Source: Rhizophlyctis rosea
Lineage: Eukaryota > Chytridiomycota > Chytridiomycetes > Rhizophlyctidales > Rhizophlyctidaceae
NCBI GenBank assembly: GCA_027596075.1
Contig: JADGJC010000043.1
Location: forward strand, 1-64,000
Length of the DNA stretch: 64,000 nucleotides
Direction of reading: 5' to 3'
Of the stretch, positions 56,501 to 64,000 are shown in pieces. Each line of letters starts with the position of its first letter. The first letter of the stretch is position 1. Under the pieces are notes generated by a model. That model worked only from the letters and a program-made list of their open reading frames with translations, was not told the DNA's origin and ran no database searches. A program made the position numbers and the translations under genes.

Positions 56501-58418
56501 TTGTGAAGAGATTTGAGTTCGTGCATGCGCATGCTTATATGAGTGTGGTTATTAAGGATGGGAGGACGGAGGCTGTGAGCGTGTTTTTGAAAGGTGGGTA
56601 TTGGAGTGGTGATTAGATTCCCGTAAGCCATGGTTTCCTCTAACACTTTCTGCTTTTGTAGGTGCCTACGAAAAGATCAAAGACCTCGTCGACCCATCCT
56701 CCATCCCCGCAGACTTCGACAACATCACACGCGCGCATGCCTCGCGCGGGTGTTACGTTCTTGCTCTGGCGAGAAGGGATTTGCCGGAAGGTGTTAGTGC
56801 GCAGGATGCTGCACGATGGGAGAGGAAGGAGCTAGAGTCTGGAGCTAAGCTTGTTGGGCTGATCATGTTCCGGAACGAGTTGAAGGAAGATACAGCGAGG
56901 GCGTTGGATGAATTGAGGGATGGAGGATGTAGGGTTGTTATGATTACGGGGGATAATGCGAATACTGGCGTGCATATTGGGAAGGCGAGTGGGATGTTGA
57001 GGAAGGATTGGCAGGGGAGGGATCCGATTGTTATTTTGGGGGATGTTGCTACTGAGAAGGTGTGTGGTTTTGGACTTCGGTGAGACATTAGGTATTGTTT
57101 GTTTACTGATGGGTTTTCTTTTGTTTACAGGGTGTGATTTGGCGCAATGTGGATGATAACTCGGTGGTTTCGCATAGTGTTTTGGAGAACTTGTTGGATC
57201 TTAGTCATAGAGGGGATAGGCCGGTTGAGTTGGCGGTTACGGGCAAGGCGTTTAATATTTTGCTTGCGGATGGATGGATGCGCAGGCATTTGCTTGGTAA
57301 GTTGAAAACTTTGGACGTAATTGTTGCTTAAGTTTCAATATTATGTACATGTTATAACTCCTTCTTCTGCTACAGACACCCGCATCTTCGCGCGCATGTT
57401 ACCCGAAGATAAAGTCCGATGCGTCCGGCTTCACATGGAACACGCTGTAACCGCCATGTGTGGAGACGGTGGTAACGACGCCGGAGCCTTGAAAGCCTCT
57501 CACGCCGGTATCGCACTCTCGGAAGCTGAATCATCCGTCGTCTCCCACTTCTCCTCTCGAAACCGAAGCGTCTTCTCCTGTGTGGAGCTATTGAAAGAAG
57601 GACGATGCTCTTTGGACGTCAGTTTCGCCAGTTACAAGTACCTACTCATGTACGGCGAGGTACTGGCGTTCGTCGGGTTGGTGCAGTACTACTTTATGGT
57701 CAACCTGTCGCAACCCATGTGGATCTTGATTGACGGTAGTACGGTCCCATTGAGTTGGGCGTTGACGATGGCGAGACCAGCTTTGAGGTTGAGCCCCCTA
57801 AGACCCACGGCAAGATTGTTGGGTGCCGAGACAATCATCAGTGTAGTGGGACAGATCATCATCAACCTCATCTTCGTGATCGTCCTGGTCGTCGTCCTAT
57901 TCCAACAAGAGTTCTTCCGCTGCCACGAGTTTGACGGGAACAAAGCGGAACCAGCACGGTGGTGGGAGTTGGCGGACAATTATGAGGGGGAGACGACGGG
58001 GATTTTGGCGGTGTTCCAGATTTTCCATGCGGCTGCTTGTTTCAATGTTGGGAATAAGTTCCGGAGGGGGTTCTTTAGGAATTATGTGTTTGTTCTTACG
58101 TATTCGGCGTTGTTCGTCATCCTTTCGTACATCCTTCTTGCGCCCCCTAACGCGTTGGGATGTCTCTTCCACGTTAATTGTGGGACGAGTGAGGCGTTGG
58201 CGGGGGCGAACTATGGGGTTCCGGTTAATGCGCCGTCGGAGTACTTTAGTTCTCAGGGACATAATGTCATGCCGAGCGGGTTTAGATGGGTTGTTTGGGG
58301 GATTTGCGTGTTGAATTTGGTTTGTTTGATGGTGTTTGAAGGGGTTGGTGTGTTGGGGATTGGGAGGAGGTGGGCCGCTAGGAGGTGGCCGTTGAAGAAG
58401 GAGGTGTTTAGGAGTTAG
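53518..58418 (+). CDS. P5-type P-ATPase with signal peptide and Cys-rich luminal N-terminus
   Basis: P5 ATPases are endomembrane pumps: P5A removes mis-inserted helices in the ER, P5B exports polyamines from lysosomes. Eleven exons (from 53518-53614, 53679-54223 and 54280-54791 through 57376-58418) join in frame to 1,409 residues. The N-terminus has a hydrophobic signal (WFVTCLILGATVV), a roughly 150-residue Cys-rich region (CPSGQFYCQDGQC, KCSCPFGF) and a TM segment. The ATPase core follows: ADESSLTGE (actuator), DKTGTLT (phosphorylated Asp), MITGDNANTG, and AMCGDGGNDAGALKASHAG, the P5 hinge form. The TM4 motif is SPLLP instead of P5A PPELP or P5B PPALP. The 63-nt intron 55256-55318 keeps frame if retained. 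The overall assignment to P5 is firm; the subgroup is not. Confidence 0.9.
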
Positions 58419-60140
58419 GTCTAGGGGGATTAGTTGGGCTAGTTGTAGGACCTGATTTTGTTGTTAGTTTTTGCATCATGGGATGATTCTTTGTTTATAG
58501 TAGTATGATAGAGCTTTCCATATAGCTGACATATTGTTTTCCTGATTACTTTGTTGTCCCATTGTCTAGTGGTGCTCATAGATCGGTGTTGCTGAATGGT
58601 ATCCATTTGGAATGCGATGACCCACAATCTGACATTTGGAACGCTGCGGGTGTCCTGTTTTCGTCTAACTTCGCGCCTGAACTTGGGATAGTTTTCCGCT
58701 CAGATATCGCAATAGGAGTCCAGGTATGTTTGCATCTGAGTGCTTTCGATCGTGTAAGGCGTCGTCGTGCATGCATTTTGCGAATTTCGTATTCTGCCTG
58801 TGAGAAGCTCTGTGCTCTGCTCTGCTTGGTATCGTGGTCTCGGGTTGTCTTCCGACTTTTGCCGAGTGGAGGCAACGGAGGGCGGGAGCTGCATGACAAG
58901 CGCAGGCAGTGAAAGTGACGCGCTTCGAATGTGCGTTTGATCCCACCTGCAACTGTGTATCTTCGAGTTTCGGATAATGTACTTATGCTGCTATTCATTG
59001 TAGGTAATTTGATGCTACCGCATAGAAAAACTTTCTCAATGACCGTCATCAACCTAGTTCTAGGATAGGTGTCAAACACATATTGGAGAGTCCAGAGCTG
59101 GACATGTAGTACTCACCCCACCAGGGGTCAGGACGTCTCCCAAGTTTAGAAGTTTGGTTCGTTCCCTGCACGTGTGCTGACACATTCTTGATCTTGTCGG
59201 AAAGCAGAACGGAATGTTGCACCATCCTTGGAGGCGATGGGAGACGTATGGAATGAAATCGACCAATCGCAGAGCCGTGCCACCAAATTCGGAGGCTCCG
59301 CGGTCAACAGGGATTGATATCCTGACGAGAAGTTGGGACGCGATGTCGCCAACCTGCTTGTTGGGCAAACCTTGTCACCTAACATGAACGCGTAGGAAGT
59401 GTAGGACGCATCCCAACTCTCAATCGAAAGCAATGAAGGGTGCACTTCTTGCCCAAGCCACATATGGCATCAGTCCGTCTCATGATTTCTCTGTTCCTGC
59501 TTCGCTGCTGCATCCTACTCCTCCTGTCTTTCCCTCCCGTTGTGTTCCCTACCGGCATCCTGGCTCGAAGCCTTCCATCGTTCACATGACTTCCTGCAGA
59601 AGTTTCACAAAGAAGATTCCACCACCCGGACAGTTCTTCAAAGGATCCCGGCGGGATTAGGTAGCATCTGCGCTGTGCCCGGGCTGGATGTGCTGATGCT
59701 GCAGTCTCAAGCTTACAAATGCCTTTACCTGCTACAATGCTGCAGGCGCACAGAGTTGGGACGTGTCAGCAACAGAGAGCCCACAGCAATGGTCCTTGCG
59801 CAAAGATGGGATGTGTTTGCGAGTGACCGTCGAAGTTTGAGAGTGTATCTCGCAATTTGACACGCGGAGCATGGCTTTTGCCATTGATTGTTGAGGTTGC
59901 GAAGCCAGAAAGACCGACGTCCTGATGCACATATCTCTCAGCATAGAGTCATGGAGCCTTTCGAAAAACTTTAAAAGGCTAGGCACGGTAGCCCCTCGTC
60001 TCCCTTTTTGTCTCCCACCTCGTGACCTGCCCGGCCCCAAATACCTTCATTGTGAAGGTCGTCGCCTTGTTCCCAACCCATAGTAGACGGATTAGATACC
60101 TTGATACGATTGTCAACCCGCACCTCCATAGCAAGTCGAC
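58419..60140. other. Intergenic, no gene seen
   Basis: About 1.7 kb. Open frames on both strands overlap and lack recognisable motifs. No tRNA, repeat or TATA box was found. Confidence 0.4.
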
Positions 60141-62028
60141 ATGTCTAACAACGACGAGGCCGTGGGTCCCACGGTAATCCGCATTCCTGAGTCAAACAAA
60201 TTCGAAGACGACCCATCTCCAGCATACCGCAAAACTGAGCGATCAGGCGACAAAGTCAACTTCTCAGATGTCAATGTTTTCGATGACAGCGAACTTGCGG
60301 AGCATTACCAACCCCGAGCGGATTATGAAGGTCGCCATCGCTTCGATCCGACTTTGACGTGGGAACCGGAGGAAGAAAAGAAGTGAGTTGCTGTCGTTTC
60401 TAAAGTTGTATGAGCTTTCAGATGCTAATCATGATCCCCTTGAAATAGGCTTGTACGCAAGATCGATATCAAGATTATGGCGTTTGTGTGCCTCATGTTC
60501 TTCGCCTTGCAGCTCGACCGTGGGAACATTGGTATGTTTACAAGTCTTGCATTCCCTCCATGCCATGCCATCCACTCATGACCGCCTTTCCCAACTTCTC
60601 GCCTGCAGGTCAAGCACTGGCCGACAACTTCCTGACTGACAACGGCTTCAACACCAACGACTATAACTATGGCCAAACCATCAACTTGCTATGCTTCTTG
60701 TCGGCTGAACTTCCTTCTCAGATGATCTCGAAGCGTCTCGGTCCCGACGTCTGGATCCCTATTCAAATGGTCTTGTGGAGTGCGGTTGCTACCTCACAAG
60801 CGTGGATTAGCAGCCGGCCGACGTTCTTCGTCACTCGTGGGCTTCTTGGCTTGTTGGAAGGCGGTTTCATCCCCGATGTGGTGCTGTACTTGACTTACTT
60901 CTACAAGGGCTCTGTAAGTATTCAGCTGAAATGGCCCGTGTAATGCACTTCATCATGCGTAGCCTTGATTTGATCGCTCATCTACCTTGCTCCTCCAATA
61001 CACAGGAACTCCCCGTTCGCCTGAGTTGGTTCTGGTCAGCCTCCACCATCACAAATATCATCTCCGCCTTCCTCGCCTTCGGTCTTTTCCGTCTCCGCGG
61101 CTACAACAACTGGGCTGGCTGGCAATGGATGTTCGCTCTGGAAGGCATCCTCACAGCTCTCATCGGCGTCGTCGCATGGTTCTACCTGCCTCCCTCACCC
61201 ACCCAAACCGCTTCCCGCTGGCGAGGCAAAGCCGGGTGGTTTACGGAACGTGAAGAATACCTTATGGTCACCCGTGTCCTTCGCGACGATCCTTCCAAAG
61301 GAGACATGCACAACCGTCAAGGGCTTTCCTGGCGTAAGATTTGGCTTACCGTCAAGGACTTTGACTTGTGGCCTATTTACCTCATTGGCTTTACCTGGCT
61401 GGTACCATATTCCCCACCGTCCTCTTACCTGACGCTTACCATCCGCGCCATGAACTTCGACACGTACACTACCACCCTCCTCACTGTCCCATCCTCCATC
61501 CTCTTTATCCTCCAACTCCTCTTCTGGACCCGCATGTCGGAACGGTACAACGACAAGACCTACTTCCTCATGTTCGGCCAAGTGTATGCTATTGTCCTCC
61601 TCACAGTCTTGACGCTCTTGCCGCATGACATCAACGTCTGGATCCGGTGGACAGTCTTGGTTCTCATCGTCGGACACCCATACTTCCACGCCGTGGTTGT
61701 AGCATGGACATCTCGTAACGCTGGGTCCGTCCGTTCCCGCACCATCGCCTCTGCGCTGTACAATATGTCTGTCCAAGTTGGTGGTATCATTGGTTCAAAC
61801 ATCTACCGGGATGACGACAAGCCTTACTATCCGCGAGGCAACCGGGTCCTGCTGGGTATCGCTGTCATGAACTTGGTGTTCTTCGCATTGATCCGGTTGT
61901 ATTACGTGAAGAGGAATGCATGGAAGAAGGCCAAGTGGGTGGCGATGTCTCCTAAGGAGCAGGGGGATTACCTCAAAGCCAACAAGCACTTGGGCAATAA
62001 GCGGTTGGATTTCAGATTTGCGTACTAG
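60141..62028 (+). CDS. MFS transporter of the anion:cation symporter (Dal5-like) family
   Basis: Four exons (60141-60382, 60449-60531, 60609-60913, 61006-62028) give 550 residues in frame. A soluble acidic N-terminus precedes about 12 TM segments. Family motifs include RKIDIKIMAFVCLMFFALQLDRGNIGQA in helix 1, NLLCFLSAELPSQM, LGPDVWIPIQMVLWSAVA, TRGLLGLLEGGFIPDVVLYL and GNRVLLGIAVMNL. This is the fungal ACS/Dal5 group, which takes up organic anions and vitamins such as allantoate, nicotinate or pantothenate. The substrate cannot be told from the sequence. No metabolic neighbour in the window points to one. Confidence 0.9.
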
Positions 62029-64000
62029 TGACCGGACGACGCGATGGAGTAGTATGTAGGGTGCAGTGCGTGTGGCATTGGGAACTCAAAGAGTCAGAGG
62101 TCGGGGCAGGGTCCAATGTAAAATGAGGCAAGTAAGTAGTAGTAGAACCATGTAATAACTCATATATGCACCGTATAATAGTCTACTATTTCTATGTATT
62201 ATATTCAAAATCAAATATAGTCTGTATCTGCATCATGATTCTTTGCGACTCTGCAGCATCTCGTGGTGGACCGGTGACATTGATCACTCTAGCCGGGAAT
62301 TTGGACTTTGGGCAGGTTAGGGCATGCGACAAAGTGATGCGACAGTGTGTTCGAGGTTGGTTCTCTGACATTTTACAAAACTTTTTAGTACATCGGTTGA
62401 ATGTCACTGTGCTCATCTTGACGCGCGTGGCTTTGACAGCAACCACCTGCGGACAAGGCAAACTATTCTCAAACTAAGTGCGGAGCAGTAGGGATGTTGA
62501 CTTGTTACGGCGGTATTGTTCCCTATGTACGATATTTCCCGGCACTTTACCAGAGAAGTGCAGCTGGTTGTTGATGAGTCGAGAGAAAGGGGGAAAGACC
62601 GGCACTATGCGAGACTTCATCTTGCGTGGACATTACAGCAGGAAACACCAATTCAGTTGCTTGGTGGGCAGCAGGGTCAGATGCGGCATGTCTTCCTCTA
62701 GAGTTAGTTACCAATCTCTGGTAAGTGCCTTGATATTTTGACCTTACTTGTTTTATTTTTCCTCTTAGTCTTGGTCTTTCATTCCAATACTAACTTCCAA
62801 CAATGGTGGTGGTATTGCAAATTAGCATTCTATCACTCTAATCCATGTGTCAACAATAATAGCATGTTGGGGAGCAAGTGAGCCCTAAGCGTGTTTATTG
62901 TTCGCACAATTCAGTCCGCCACGAATGATTGTACCACTTCTTGCAAGGTACACCGGAAAGTGTGGCATGCGTGATCTACAATGCCGCGCTTATGCCGTAT
63001 CGTTGAGACGATCTTGAAGGATTATCGCTCCACACTTTACCAGGAAGCACCGAACTGATGATGTAGAAACTAATTCATCGAAAGGAAAACCATGTGCATA
63101 CATATGATATGGAATTCAATTACGAATAAGCAGCAGTGGTGGAGGCGATCGTAGCTTCCTTCATGGATTTTGTATGCCCCGGAAAGGCTATGGGTTTATT
63201 AGTGCACTTAGCGATGAGAGGACCTCTCTCGGCCAAGCAATGCAACACGGTCAATATATCATCCAATGAATCTCATCGCGCATCCGATCAATTCCGTGAA
63301 ATGAATGCTGACCAATCCGCTGAGCAACCTGCTGAGCGACTTGACCTCAACGCGCTCCAAATTTCTATAAATATCGGGTACCCTCCCTCACCCCCCGTTG
63401 CTCACCATTCGGCCTGGTGTGCTCGCAAACTTATAGACCCATCGCCTTTTACTATGGATCTCAGTGTGAACGCATCACTAAGGGCCTTTATCCAATTTTT
63501 TCCATACCCTTCACTCCTGAACGGGAGTTGAGAAGGAAATTTTATAAAAAATGAAGAAGAAAATGAATGTGTTTTGATGGTCACAAGACTTGAACTCTCG
63601 TTGTTAGTAAAACTGTTATTTGGAGTTTTTTGTCCATCTATCTGATCCCTTCCGGGACCTTGGCTGCGCGAATACATCAAACAAGCTAACCCCGTCAGCG
63701 GCAACACACGTTTTTTGTGGTACAGCAGTTGGCACAGATATGGTATAACAAGGCACAGTCAAGTACGCAGCAAATTTCCGGCCCGCGGAGGGATAGACAT
63801 TGACCCATTGCAGTCTTTGACCCACAAAATAGCAAACCGATCCATCACCTTTCCCGACAAGTGTGGACTGAAGTGTTCCTTTCGTGCTTTGGTTTGGTCC
63901 TTTGACTCCCATCTCAAGGGGATGGATCATTTTTACTGCCGATCTCGAATGCGAATGTATTCATGGACTATCGAAAATGATGAAGTTCGAAATTCAGATG
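62029..64000. other. Right flank, no gene seen
   Basis: Short open frames only. A TATAAATA at 63366-63373 precedes a CT-rich stretch, but no convincing coding sequence follows within the window. Confidence 0.4.

Noticed and set aside
63136..63531. 131-codon plus-strand frame near the right end
   Set aside because: It contains the TATA-like motif inside it and has no recognisable domain.

Overview
The window reads as nuclear DNA of a zoosporic, chytrid-like fungus. Genes carry many short GT-AG introns (mostly 50-90 nt) with CTRAC-type branch points. Two genes are specific to motile cilia: IFT54 at 33.97-36.19 kb and radial spoke protein 3 at 40.5-41.9 kb. Fungal-type families are also present: a HAM1-like/BPI protein, a Dal5/ACS-type transporter, a Nce102-like MARVEL protein and an opsin-related protein. 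An ER-resident HSP90 (GRP94), a gene generally missing from Dikarya, also fits an early-diverging lineage. No species is named, because the sequence alone does not fix one.

Layout. 0-1.3 kb: no gene seen. 1.46-4.76 kb (+): HAM1-like lipid-binding protein. 5.0-5.7 kb (-): copy 1 of a structured repeat. 6.3-9.3 kb (-): TFIIH helicase XPB/Ssl2. 10.3-11.4 kb (-): UBE2S-type E2 with the APC/C-binding LRRL tail. 11.96-14.7 kb (+): ERI-1-type exonuclease joined to an RRM and seven RanBP2 zinc fingers. 15.6-16.1 kb (+): small hypothetical. 16.4-19.3 kb (-): GRP94. 20.56-21.3 kb (+): repeat copy 2. 21.7-23.2 kb (-): TAM41. 23.7-24.2 kb (+): divergent repeat copy 3. 24.8-29.2 kb (-): presequence protease, divergent from mitoribosomal bL27 (29.5-30.2 kb, +). 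30.7-31.7 kb (-): MARVEL protein. 32.3-33.6 kb (-): opsin-related protein without the retinal lysine. 34.0-36.2 kb (+): IFT54, with an assembly gap. 36.7-40.1 kb (+): broken F-box/ankyrin/SR-rich gene. 40.5-41.9 kb (-): RSP3, divergent from a calponin (42.3-44.0 kb, +). 45.2-46.3 kb (+): 2-Cys peroxiredoxin. 46.6-48.8 kb (-): VPS9-domain GEF, divergent from a hypothetical (49.2-50.4 kb, +). 50.6-52.0 kb (-): F-box-like protein. 52.3-52.7 kb (-): VOC protein. 53.5-58.4 kb (+): P5-type ATPase with a secreted Cys-rich N-terminus. 60.1-62.0 kb (+): ACS-type MFS transporter. 62-64 kb: no gene seen.

Most genes are unrelated housekeeping neighbours. Three themes stand out. Mitochondrial genes (TAM41, presequence protease, bL27) lie between 21.7 and 30.2 kb. 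A MARVEL protein and an opsin-related protein sit in tandem; their yeast relatives are both plasma-membrane proteins. Two ciliary genes lie within 8 kb of each other.

The most unusual signal is a dispersed element in three copies. Each begins with a 47-50 nt mini-tRNA fold made of a 7-bp acceptor stem, one small hairpin and a T-arm. Further hairpins follow, and their stems change in compensating ways between copies. Copies 1 and 2 span about 680 bp from the mini-tRNA to a TATA-like motif and share blocks of about 40 identical bases.
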